38,596 nucleotides of DNA, from NCBI GenBank assembly GCA_023433505.1, contig JAEZCO010000088.1, positions 1 through 38,596 on the forward strand. The letters run 5' to 3'. The stretch's first letter is position 1, and each line of letters opens with the position of its first letter. The notes beneath the pieces were generated by a model. It saw only the letters and a program-made list of their open reading frames with translations, was not told the origin of the DNA and made no database searches. The DNA is from Bacillota bacterium (GTDB lineage: Bacteria; Bacillota; Clostridia; Acetivibrionales; DTU013). Positions 23,389 to 31,329 of the stretch are shown in pieces. The translations under genes were made by a program, and so were the position numbers.

Positions 23389-24948
23389 ATGAGCAGAAAA
23401 CCGATTGTTATTACGCTTGTTATAGTACTTGTGGCCGCAGCCGCAGCAGCTTTGTTGTTTGTTTTCAAATGGAACGGTCCGGGCAAAGAGTTGGCAAGTG
23501 ATAGCGGAATTGACGAGCTTGCGCCGGTCACGGAAGAAATTGCTCCCCTATCGGAAGACGAAACAACGCTGACCTTCTATTTCCTTTCGCCAAAGCCTCA
23601 GGTTACCGGCGAGATTCTGGAGTATGTCCAAAGCAAGCTCGGCGGGAAGCTGAATGTCAAGCTGGATTTCCAGTTCCTATTGAGTGACCCCCGGGGATAC
23701 CTACAAAAAATAAAGACCCTGGTTTCGGCAGGTCAACCTTGTGATGCTTTTGCCTATGCAAACTATTTCCCGACCCGCCTGAAAACCTTGGCGGATGAGA
23801 AAGTGATCAAAGACATCACCGAATTGTTCCCCATGTATGCTCCCAACTATTACAGCAGTCTTCAAAAGGAGGAAATTGCCGCTGCCTCCGCCAATGGGAA
23901 AATATATGCCGTACCGCACAGTTATCCGATGACGGAAATGAAGTGTGCCATCGTGCGGGAAGATTTGATGAATAAATACACTATCCCGGAAATATCCAAC
24001 GAGAAGGATTTTGAGGCTTACTTGCAGAAAATCAAGGAGATGGAGCCTTTAATGGCCCCTACGGCATTCACCGGGAATTCAATGGATTTGTTTGCAGAAG
24101 CCAACGGCTACGCTATTCTTGATTATGAAACCGGACTTGTATATCCATGGGACGATCCCGGAATGAAAATTGAGGCATGGGAACAGACGCCGGCTTTCAA
24201 GCGAGGGATCGAAACTTTACAGCGTTGGTATCAGAAGGAATATATTCAAAAAGATATAAGCACCTTTCAAATGGGTGAGAATTCCATTGCACTGGGAAAA
24301 TGGGCTTCCTTCATTTCATCCCTTGGCTCCGACTATGACTGTAATACCATTGCAGCAAGCCATGGCGTGGAATGGCGGTACAAGGCCTATCCGCTTTATC
24401 CCGGCAAAATATCGGCAAGGTCGTCTCCCATGGGCGGGGCGCTGTTGATCTGCGAAAGCTCGCCCAATGCGGAGCGGGTGTTGGAGTTTGTCGACTGGCT
24501 GCAGTCGGACCAGAAAAATTATGAAGCGCTGATGTATGGAATTGAAAACAAGCATTATACTTTAAAGGATGGCAAGGCGGTATTGCCTCAGGGTGTAAAC
24601 ATCGCAGAATCACTGTATGGATGGGGCTGGAGGAATGTTTTTATGAATTTGAGGTATGAACATATGCCGGCGTCTTCCGATACGGATTCGTATAAGGAAT
24701 ATAACGATTTGCTGGAATCCCAAACCAGATACCCGCCGCATACGGGGTTTGTCCCTGACTACGGCGCTTTTGAGGAATTGAAAACCCGGAGGCTGTTAGC
24801 TGCCGGTACTGTGGAGAAGAAGATTTACAGCGGCGTATTTGTGCGGGAGGATATTGGCACTTTCATGAATGAGCAGAAATCGGAGGGCATCGACAACCTG
24901 GTGAATGGGATACAAAAGCAATTGGACCAATGGAAAGCTGGCCAGTGA
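23389..24948 (+). CDS. Membrane-anchored extracellular solute-binding protein (ABC family 1)
   Basis: A 519-residue protein. A hydrophobic segment at residues 5-26 (IVITLVIVLVAAAAAALLFVF) has no lipobox Cys, so the protein is tethered by an uncleaved helix or secreted. The rest resembles carbohydrate-type solute-binding proteins: TLTFYFLSPKPQ, SAGQPCDAFAYANYFPTRLKTLADEKVIKDITELFP and NGKIYAVPHSYPMTE, with a C-terminal domain like those of LipO-type proteins. GAGGTGCAGGGG lies before the ATG. No permease or ATPase gene adjoins it, so its transporter is elsewhere or it acts as a sensor. Ligand unknown. Confidence 0.8.
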   Translation: MSRKPIVITLVIVLVAAAAAALLFVFKWNGPGKELASDSGIDELAPVTEEIAPLSEDETTLTFYFLSPKPQVTGEILEYVQSKLGGKLNVKLDFQFLLSDPRGYLQKIKTLVSAGQPCDAFAYANYFPTRLKTLADEKVIKDITELFPMYAPNYYSSLQKEEIAAASANGKIYAVPHSYPMTEMKCAIVREDLMNKYTIPEISNEKDFEAYLQKIKEMEPLMAPTAFTGNSMDLFAEANGYAILDYETGLVYPWDDPGMKIEAWEQTPAFKRGIETLQRWYQKEYIQKDISTFQMGENSIALGKWASFISSLGSDYDCNTIAASHGVEWRYKAYPLYPGKISARSSPMGGALLICESSPNAERVLEFVDWLQSDQKNYEALMYGIENKHYTLKDGKAVLPQGVNIAESLYGWGWRNVFMNLRYEHMPASSDTDSYKEYNDLLESQTRYPPHTGFVPDYGAFEELKTRRLLAAGTVEKKIYSGVFVREDIGTFMNEQKSEGIDNLVNGIQKQLDQWKAGQ

Positions 24949-25002
24949 GCTTTTAAAACTATTCACCCGAGGTCATTTGCATTTAAATTTTTGTTAACGA
25001 AT

Positions 25003-25030
25003 TTCATTCACTGCCATTATATAGTATAAT
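25003..25030 (+). promoter_or_regulatory. Probable sigma-A promoter of the LCP gene
   Basis: TTCATT at 25003 and TATAAT at 25025 are spaced 16 bp. The in-frame ATG at 25032 is too close to the -10 to be the start, which supports the start at 25077. Confidence 0.55.
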
Positions 25031-25076
25031 AATGTGGGATGCCGGTTCACATAATAAATTACTGATGGAGCATGAT

Positions 25077-26153
25077 ATGAAATTTACTGACAAATCGATA
25101 AAATGGGCGGTTGTACTGGCGGTTTTTACGGTGGCATTGGTGGTGGCAGGATATTTTGCCGCCGTGTTGCTTCAGGGAAAGGCGGACACCGGAGATGTGC
25201 ATGCCCAGGATGTGCGTGATAAAAATGAGGAGTATGCGGTAGGCGAGGAAGAAAATGCGACAGCCGACCCGGAAAGCAGTATTTCGCCGGTCATTCCAGA
25301 TACCAAAGATACAAGCCTGACTGTAGGAAAGACATACGGTACCAGGCTTGTGGAGGAGGGAACGGTAAATTTGCTGATTCTCGGTGAGGACAAGGTGTCG
25401 TACCTTTATGATACCATCGGTATCGTCAGCATCAACAAGAGTGCCGGAACCATGAAGATCATCATGATCCCGAGGGATACATATATCGAATACAATCCCG
25501 AAATCAGCAAAGCCTTGAAGGATTCGGGAAAGTCGGGGCTGCCCGGTATTTATAAAATAAACTATACCCACCATATCGGGACCTTGATTAAATATAAAGG
25601 AAAGTACTCTGCGCAATCCATCAGCTTTCTTGCCGACGTCATAAAGGAAAAATTCGGCGTTGAGACCAATGATTATGTCAAAGTCAATACGGAAGGGTTT
25701 GTCAAATTCATCGACCTTTTCGGCGGAGTCGACATGGATGTCCCCTATGTCATGAGCTATGACGATCCTACACAGGATTTGTCCATCCATCTTGAAAAAG
25801 GCCGGCAGCATCTTGACGGACGGGATTCGGAAGGTTTTGTGAGATTCAGGCAGGGCTGGAAGGAAGACGGGACGTTTTTTGAAATCGGGGATACCCAGCG
25901 CAAGAAAAATCAGATTAATTTTCTCAAAGCATTTGTCCAACAGAAGGGGACGATCAAAAATATCAACAAGATCCCGGAAATGTTCAATATCATGGGCAAA
26001 AGCATCAAATCCAGCATCGGGCTGGGGGACATCCTGGCAACCTATACGGGACTGGCAAAAGATATCATCCAGGATAAGTACAAAATAGAAAGCGTTAATC
26101 TTGAAGGAAAACAGATTAAGATCAACGGTTCTTCCTATGTTGATATTGAATAA
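25077..26153 (+). CDS. LytR-CpsA-Psr (LCP) family wall-polymer ligase
   Basis: A 358-residue type II membrane protein: a short cytoplasmic N-terminus, TM helix at ~9-31, a variable acidic linker, and the LCP domain from ~85. Domain motifs are NLLILGEDK, DTIGIVSINK, IIMIPRDTYIE, KINYTHHIG, FGGVDMDVPYVM, HLEKGRQHLDGRDSEGFVRFR and GDTQRKKNQINFL. The conserved Arg/Asp residues that bind the prenyl-pyrophosphate are present. LCP enzymes attach teichoic acids or other glycopolymers to peptidoglycan. GATGGAG lies 6 nt before ATG 25077. Monocistronic. Confidence 0.88.
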   Translation: MKFTDKSIKWAVVLAVFTVALVVAGYFAAVLLQGKADTGDVHAQDVRDKNEEYAVGEEENATADPESSISPVIPDTKDTSLTVGKTYGTRLVEEGTVNLLILGEDKVSYLYDTIGIVSINKSAGTMKIIMIPRDTYIEYNPEISKALKDSGKSGLPGIYKINYTHHIGTLIKYKGKYSAQSISFLADVIKEKFGVETNDYVKVNTEGFVKFIDLFGGVDMDVPYVMSYDDPTQDLSIHLEKGRQHLDGRDSEGFVRFRQGWKEDGTFFEIGDTQRKKNQINFLKAFVQQKGTIKNINKIPEMFNIMGKSIKSSIGLGDILATYTGLAKDIIQDKYKIESVNLEGKQIKINGSSYVDIE

Positions 26154-26186
26154 AACTGGGAATACTAAGCATTGGCGAAAGTATAA

Positions 26187-26247
26187 CTTCCGATAATCTT
26201 TTCCGGGGAACTGCGCTTGGGGCTATACCCCACAAAAGAATCGGAAG
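26187..26247. other. Long stem-loop between the LCP and Nudix genes
   Basis: CTTCCGAT pairs with ATCGGAAG and TCTTTT with AAAAGA, giving 14 bp with a small bulge around a GC-rich loop that itself contains GGGG/CCCC. No T-run follows. It could be a transcript end, a structured leader of the Nudix mRNA or a small repeat element. Confidence 0.5.
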
Positions 26248-26295
26248 CCACATTTGCGGTACTCCTAAAGCCATCTGTCGGAGGAGGCAGAATTT

Positions 26296-26703
26296 ATGCA
26301 GGAAATACACGTAGTTGGCGCGGCGATTATAAAAGGGTCCGGCGTACTTGCCGCAAAGCGTTCAATCGAGATGGACCCACCCCTGAAATGGGAATTTGCA
26401 GGCGGCAAGGTGGAACAGGGAGAGTCACATGCGCAAGCTCTTGTGAGAGAAATTTCCGAGGAACTGGGAGTAAGGATAACAGTGAAGGGCTTTCTGTCAG
26501 ATGGGATTTATGAAACGGATGAAAGACGGATCCTCCTGCATGTCTATGAAGCAGCGATCATTGATGGAGAACCTGTGCCCAGAGAACATTCCCAATTGCT
26601 GTGGATAGAAATCGACAGGCTCGGCGAGCTGGATTGGGCAGATGCGGATATACCGGCCTGCAAGGCATTGATGAAAAGGTATGGCGTGATTTGCTGCGGG
26701 TAG
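26296..26703 (+). CDS. MutT-like Nudix hydrolase
   Basis: A 135-residue Nudix enzyme with a perfect Nudix box, GKVEQGESHAQALVREISEE followed by LGV (Gx5Ex7REUxEExGU). WEFAGGKVE and LLWIEID are typical of the MutT/8-oxo-dGTP diphosphatase and CTP-pyrophosphohydrolase branch, so nucleotide-pool sanitising is the best guess. GGAGGAGG lies before ATG 26296. It is a single gene between two inverted-repeat structures. Confidence 0.88.
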   Translation: MQEIHVVGAAIIKGSGVLAAKRSIEMDPPLKWEFAGGKVEQGESHAQALVREISEELGVRITVKGFLSDGIYETDERRILLHVYEAAIIDGEPVPREHSQLLWIEIDRLGELDWADADIPACKALMKRYGVICCG

Positions 26704-26745
26704 CCGATAAACCTTTTTGGGGTATAATACGTATAATCCTTTAGG

Positions 26746-26890
26746 AGTACTGCAAATATTATTTCCCGTTTTTCTGAAAATGTAGGTTGCATAGGCGAGC
26801 AGCAAATGCAAAGCATTTGTGACCAGCCCCGGCGCTCCAAGACTGCATTTTCAGAAAATCCATACGGGAAGTTATATCTGCACCGGTACT
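26746..26890. repeat. 145-bp inverted-repeat element (MITE-like or structured RNA)
   Basis: The left arm 26746-26785 (AGTAC, TGCAAATAT, TTCCCGT, TTTTCTGAAAATG in order) is the imperfect reverse complement of the right arm 26843-26890. The centre holds CAAATGC-AAA-GCATTTG (26803-26819) and GAGC/GCTC pairs. A possible TTAG duplication flanks it (26741-26744, 26890-26893). It lies between the Nudix gene and the ABC operon. No coding frame is apparent. Confidence 0.6.
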
Positions 26891-26924
26891 TAGCAGATAT
26901 AGATCAACGGAAAGAGGTTTTGAA

Positions 26925-27650
26925 ATGATAGAAATCAAGAATTTATCCAAAAGCTATAACAAGGGAAATATCAAAGCCGTCGACAATTTGAACCTTACGG
27001 TGCAAAAAGGCGAGATTTTCGGCTTTCTAGGTCCTAACGGCGCAGGTAAGACCACCACCATCAAAATGATTGTGGGGCTTTTGAATCCGGACAGCGGCAG
27101 TATCAGCATAAAAGGCTTTGACAACCGTGTAAGCCCGCTGGAGGCAAAAAGCAATATCGGCTACGTCCCTGACAATCCGAATCTTTATGACCGCCTCACA
27201 GGCACCGAGTACCTTAATTTCATGGCGGACGTTTACCAGGTGCCCTCCGGCCTCCGCAAGGAAAGGATTTCGCATTATCTTGAAATGTTTGATTTAAAGG
27301 ACGCCGCTGCGGACCTCATCAAAAGCTATTCCCACGGAATGAAGCAAAAAATCGCCCTTACCGGCGCTTTGATACATAATCCCTCCGTGTGGATACTGGA
27401 TGAACCCATGGTAGGCCTTGACCCGAAATCGGCGCATTTGCTGAAGGAACAGATGCGGGAGCACTGCGACAAAGGAAATACGGTGTTCTTTTCGACGCAT
27501 ATATTGGAAGTGGCTGAAAAGCTGTGCGACAGGATGGGAATCATCCACAAAGGCAAGCTGATCGCCATCGGGACCATGGATGAGCTCAGGCAGGGAGATA
27601 AGAAGGATTCTCTTGAAAATATATTCCTGGAGTTGACGGATAATGAATAG
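26925..27650 (+). CDS. ABC transporter ATP-binding protein
   Basis: A 241-residue ABC ATPase: Walker A GPNGAGKTTT (from G36), signature YSHGMKQK, Walker B VWILDEPMVGLDP and switch His FFSTHILE. The short form and SHGMKQ signature are typical of DrrA/YhaQ-type exporter ATPases. AAAGAGG lies before the ATG. It overlaps the permease gene by 8 bp. The pair forms an ABC exporter of unknown substrate. Confidence 0.92.
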   Translation: MIEIKNLSKSYNKGNIKAVDNLNLTVQKGEIFGFLGPNGAGKTTTIKMIVGLLNPDSGSISIKGFDNRVSPLEAKSNIGYVPDNPNLYDRLTGTEYLNFMADVYQVPSGLRKERISHYLEMFDLKDAAADLIKSYSHGMKQKIALTGALIHNPSVWILDEPMVGLDPKSAHLLKEQMREHCDKGNTVFFSTHILEVAEKLCDRMGIIHKGKLIAIGTMDELRQGDKKDSLENIFLELTDNE

Positions 27651-29325
27651 AATGCTTTCGCTGGTGAAAACCCAGATCAATACCAATTTCGGTATTTCAG
27701 CGCTGAAATACCGTTTTACGAAAGAAAAAAAGAAACGGCTGGGAACCATACTCATCGGTGTGGCTATTTTAATGGGCATCGGCCCCCTGCTATCCCTTTA
27801 TATACTGATGATGACAGGCGTCTATGCCATAGGGGCTTCCCTGAATCAGCCGGAACTGGTGCTTACCATCTCCTTTATGATGTCGCAGATGTTTGTATTG
27901 TTTTTCGGCATGTTTTACATTATCGGCAGCTTTTATTTTTCCAATGATCTTGAGACACTGGTGCCGCTGCCTTTAAAGCCCTATGAGGTCATCGGAAGCA
28001 AATTTGCCGTTATCCTGATCAATGAATATATCACCGTACTGCCCATATTGCTGCCGCCTTTACTGGTATATGGCATAGGAATGGGGATGGGCCCGTTTTA
28101 CTGGCTGAAAGGGCTTGTAATGATCCTGACAGCGCCTGTCATTCCCCTTACATTGGGTGCGGTATTTATCATGCTCCTTATGCGTATGGTAAACCTGAAA
28201 AAGAATAAGGACCTTTTTGCCATTATCGGAGGTTTTGTCGGAGTACTGCTTGCCCTTGGCGTGAATTTCTTTTTTCAAAGGGTTCCCAAGTCGGGAGGGC
28301 AGGATTATCTAAAGAACCTGCTGAACAGCAAAATGGGCTTGATCGATGAAATAGGAAGAAGATTCCCACCAAGCATTTGGGCCACCAAAGGCCTTTCTGA
28401 CAGCGGGCTTTCAGGACTGGGCTACTTTGTACTTTTTATGGGAGTGTCTCTCTTGTTTTTCGCCTTATTGCTGTGGCTGGGCAATCTGGTATTTTACAAG
28501 GCGTTGATTGCCGGGCAGGAAGTTACGCGTAAAAGAAAGGTTTCCAGTGCGAGGGAGACGGAGCAGCTGTACGAAAGGGTATCAAGCCCTGTCATAGCCA
28601 TTATCAAAAGAGAATGGAAGCTGCTGCTAAGAACTCCGGTCTATATTATCAACGGGCTGACAGGAGCCTTGATCGGTCCCTTTATGCTGCTGGTTATAAT
28701 GTTTGCCCAGGGCTCGGATGATGATGCGCTTGTGATCATGAATGCTGTTCACAATCCCGAATTTGCAGCTTTTGTGGCCCTGGGAGGTCTGGGTGTAATG
28801 CTTTTCACCTCGGGGATGAATCTGGTAGCCTCTACCTCCGTCTCAAGAGAGGGCAAGACCCTGTGGGTATTGAAAATGATCCCGGTTCCGGCAAGGCAGC
28901 AGGTAATGGCCAAATTCCTCCAGGGATTTATGGTATCCATACTGGGAATACTGACGACTTCCATCGTAATGGGCTTTTTTCTCAAGCTTTCCTTAGTACG
29001 GCTGCTGGTTATCATACTTCTGGCGCTGCTGGGTTCAATAACGCTGGTGGCCCTTAATTTACTGCTTGATGTAATTCACCCCAAGCTCACATGGAACAGT
29101 GAGCAGGAGGCGATGAAGCAGAATCTGAACGGTGGCCTTGGCATGCTGGTTTCGGTGTTGGTTATAATGCTGCTGGCGGCCGCGGCTGTGGTTCTGATCC
29201 TGGTCAAAGCAGCCGAGTGGATAGTATTCACCGGGGTTGGCTTTATATCCCTGGTGCTCGGAGTACTTTCCCTGTTGCTGCTTTTTGCTGTAGCGGAGAA
29301 AAGATACAGGGATTATGAAGCATAA
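27643..29325 (+). CDS. ABC exporter permease (ABC-2-like, about 12 TM helices)
   Basis: A 560-residue polytopic protein with roughly 12 hydrophobic segments in two halves of six, separated by a charged loop (VTRKRKVSSARETEQLYERVSS). The second half opens IIKREWKLLLRTPVYIINGLTGALIGPFML, typical of this permease type. It is translationally coupled to the ATPase gene. Substrate not evident. Confidence 0.88.
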   Translation: MNRMLSLVKTQINTNFGISALKYRFTKEKKKRLGTILIGVAILMGIGPLLSLYILMMTGVYAIGASLNQPELVLTISFMMSQMFVLFFGMFYIIGSFYFSNDLETLVPLPLKPYEVIGSKFAVILINEYITVLPILLPPLLVYGIGMGMGPFYWLKGLVMILTAPVIPLTLGAVFIMLLMRMVNLKKNKDLFAIIGGFVGVLLALGVNFFFQRVPKSGGQDYLKNLLNSKMGLIDEIGRRFPPSIWATKGLSDSGLSGLGYFVLFMGVSLLFFALLLWLGNLVFYKALIAGQEVTRKRKVSSARETEQLYERVSSPVIAIIKREWKLLLRTPVYIINGLTGALIGPFMLLVIMFAQGSDDDALVIMNAVHNPEFAAFVALGGLGVMLFTSGMNLVASTSVSREGKTLWVLKMIPVPARQQVMAKFLQGFMVSILGILTTSIVMGFFLKLSLVRLLVIILLALLGSITLVALNLLLDVIHPKLTWNSEQEAMKQNLNGGLGMLVSVLVIMLLAAAAVVLILVKAAEWIVFTGVGFISLVLGVLSLLLLFAVAEKRYRDYEA

Positions 29326-29376
29326 TAAATGTTTATCTGCATAATTTAGGTATAAGAGTGAAGGCTGATTTAAGGT

Positions 29377-29415
29377 GGGGCATTCCTCCATAGGGTATTT
29401 GGAGGGGTGTTCCCC
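29377..29415 (+). other. Stem-loop after the ABC operon
   Basis: GGGG pairs with CCCC and ATTCCTCC with GGAGGGGT (two G-U pairs). There is no T-run, so it is either a weak terminator or part of the next gene's leader. Confidence 0.4.
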
Positions 29416-29443
29416 TACATATTTATAGTGGGAGGAATAAAAT

Positions 29444-30022
29444 ATGCCAAAACAGGTTTGGAAACCTTCAACCCTGCTGAATCCGGTGCCTGTGGTCATG
29501 GTGACCTGTGCGGACAGCGCCGGAAAACCCAATATTATAACCCTGGCCTGGGCAGGTACCATCAATTCGGAACCGCCCATGCTTTCCATATCGGTCCGGA
29601 AGGAAAGGTATTCCCATGGCTTGATCATGGACAAGGGGATGTTTGTAGTGAATCTGACGACGGAAAAGCTGGCTTTTGCCACCGACTTTTGCGGAGTGAA
29701 ATCCGGGCGCGATACCGATAAATTTGCGGCAGTCGGGCTTACACCGGAAAAAGCCTCTTTTGTGGATGTTCCGATGATCAAGGAATCTCCGGTATCGCTG
29801 GAATGTATTGTCCGAAACCGCATGGAGCTGGGCTCTCATGATCTCTTTACTGCGGAAATCGTGGCTGTGGATGTGGAGGAAAGCCTGCTGGATGAAAAGG
29901 GAAAGCTTCATTTGGACAAGGCAGGGCTGATATGCTATTCCCACGGGTATTACTGGACTCTCGGCCAATCCCTCGGATACTATGGATACTCGGTAACGAA
30001 GAAAAAGGACGTGCAAAGGTGA
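29444..30022 (+). CDS. Flavin reductase-like (FMN-binding split barrel) protein
   Basis: A 192-residue protein of the flavoredoxin/flavin reductase family: PVVMVTCADSAGKPNIITLAWAGTINSEPPMLSISVRKERYSHGLI, then FVVNLTT and CGVKSGRDTDKF. It binds FMN as a homodimer and transfers electrons from NAD(P)H or ferredoxin-like donors. GGGAGG lies before the ATG. It is 60 bp upstream of a nitroreductase gene, probably cotranscribed; both use FMN. Confidence 0.88.
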   Translation: MPKQVWKPSTLLNPVPVVMVTCADSAGKPNIITLAWAGTINSEPPMLSISVRKERYSHGLIMDKGMFVVNLTTEKLAFATDFCGVKSGRDTDKFAAVGLTPEKASFVDVPMIKESPVSLECIVRNRMELGSHDLFTAEIVAVDVEESLLDEKGKLHLDKAGLICYSHGYYWTLGQSLGYYGYSVTKKKDVQR

Positions 30023-30082
30023 TCGAGGGGACGGGCTGCTGTCAACGATAAACACACCGCCGATGTTATAAGGAGGATGAGT

Positions 30083-30946
30083 ATGGAAAAGAGGAATAAA
30101 CTGTTTTCTCAACCCGTAACGGATATCATTAAGAAAAGAGTCTCTATGCGGACTTATGAAAAAGGACCCATGCCGGCAGAGCAAAAAAGTGCGATAAAAG
30201 ACTATTTTGGCAAACTGACGGGACCTTTTGAGGTAAAGATCCGGTACGCGCTTCTGGAAAAGCCGGAGCAAAAAGAGGAAGATCTGAAGCTGGGCACTTA
30301 TGGGGTGATTAGAGGAGCTTCGGCATTTATCGCCGCCGCTGTGGAGAAAAAGCCCTATAACATGGAGCAGCTGGGATATCAAATGGAGGAGCTTATCCTC
30401 TATGCTACCAGCCTAGGGCTGGGTACCTGCTGGCTGGCGGGCACCTTCAGCCGGAGCAATTTTATCAAGGCCATCGGCGCCGGAAAAGATGAATTGGTCC
30501 CGGTGGTTGTGCCGGTGGGGCCGCCAAGGGAAAAAAGAAGCTTGCTGGATACGGTGATGCGTTCGGCGGCCGGAAGTACAAAAAGAAAAGCATGGACCGA
30601 GCTGTTTTTTAAGGGAAATTTCGAAAGCCCGCTGGATGAAAGCAGTGCAGGTGCATATGCCGTGCCGCTGGAAATGGTGAGACTGGCGCCTTCGGCATCC
30701 AACAAGCAGCCCTGGAGGATTTTACATTCCGGCGGAAGCTGCCATTTTTATCTTAAGCACGCAGGCATCTATAGCAATGCATTGGGATTTGATGTTCAAA
30801 AAATCGATATCGGCATTGCAATGCTGCATTTTGAGGCTGCTGCCAGAGAAGCGGGCCTGTCCGGCAGTTGGAAGCTTGACAAGCCGGAGATCAGTCAGGC
30901 TTCGGAACAGCTGGAATATATCATTTCATGGGTTCCTGTTTCATAG
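30083..30946 (+). CDS. Nitroreductase family protein (TM1586-type)
   Basis: A 287-residue protein with the duplicated nitroreductase half-fold of the TM1586/PF14512 type. It shows KKRVSMRTYEKGPM, then the FMN-region LGYQMEELILYATSLGLGTCWLAGTFSR, and in the second half RLAPSASNKQPWRI and DIGIAMLHFEAAAREAG. ATG 30083 is 6 nt after AGGAGG; the ATG at 30077 touches the site and is less likely. FMN-dependent reduction of quinones or nitro compounds is the family activity; substrate unknown. Confidence 0.85.
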   Translation: MEKRNKLFSQPVTDIIKKRVSMRTYEKGPMPAEQKSAIKDYFGKLTGPFEVKIRYALLEKPEQKEEDLKLGTYGVIRGASAFIAAAVEKKPYNMEQLGYQMEELILYATSLGLGTCWLAGTFSRSNFIKAIGAGKDELVPVVVPVGPPREKRSLLDTVMRSAAGSTKRKAWTELFFKGNFESPLDESSAGAYAVPLEMVRLAPSASNKQPWRILHSGGSCHFYLKHAGIYSNALGFDVQKIDIGIAMLHFEAAAREAGLSGSWKLDKPEISQASEQLEYIISWVPVS

Positions 30947-31021
30947 CGCTGCGGATACGCAGGTAGGATCACTCATGAAGTCCTGTCTATAGCACTTATT
31001 CATACGGAGCATCCGTTGGAT

Positions 31022-31060
31022 AAACCCGGCAGTTTACAGAAGCTGCCGGGTTTTTATTTT
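31022..31060 (+). terminator. Intrinsic terminator after the nitroreductase gene
   Basis: CCCGGCAG pairs with CTGCCGGG across a 10-nt loop and is followed by TTTTTATTTTT. Confidence 0.95.
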
Positions 31061-31179
31061 TATGTTGAACATTATGTTTTACAGTCAGCGAACTGTGGTA
31101 ATTAAATAGCAAGATAAAGGGCATTCAATTAAAAGGCATTAAAAACGAAAGGTAACAAAGTGATGATGGAAAAACGAAT

Positions 31180-31267
31180 TATATGGAAAAGGCAAACCGG
31201 TTGAAAAGCCGGGACGCAAAGCCAGGAATCTAAAGCAATGATGATATGATCGTCCGGCTGCCATATA
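31180..31267 (+). ncRNA. Cyclic di-GMP-I (GEMM) riboswitch aptamer
   Basis: The core AAGGCAAACC, the AGCCGGGACGCAAAGCC stretch and a following CTAAAG match the GEMM-I consensus. P1 is formed by TATATGG (31180-31186) with CCATATA (31261-31267). It lies in the 383-bp gap 30947-31329, which otherwise holds the preceding terminator and no gene. It precedes a surface-protein gene, a known target class of this riboswitch. Confidence 0.9.
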
Positions 31268-31286
31268 TAACTATTGGCGGTTTTTT
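31258..31286 (+). terminator. Riboswitch expression platform: terminator sharing the P1 strand
   Basis: CTGCCA (31258-31263) pairs with TGGCGG (31275-31280, one G-U), followed by TTTTTT. Its left strand overlaps the 3' strand of aptamer P1, so the two helices exclude each other. Ligand-stabilised P1 would block termination, an ON switch. Confidence 0.65.
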
Positions 31287-31329
31287 GTCTAACAACGTAT
31301 TTATAGGTTAGCTTAAAGGAGGCGATCTT

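Noticed and set aside
24991..25011. Rex-like box before the LCP gene (TTGTTAACGAATTTCATT)
   Set aside because: Only the left half-site matches; the right half fails at several defined positions.
29468..30382. 304-codon minus-strand frame
   Set aside because: It spans the gap between two real genes on the other strand and lacks motifs.
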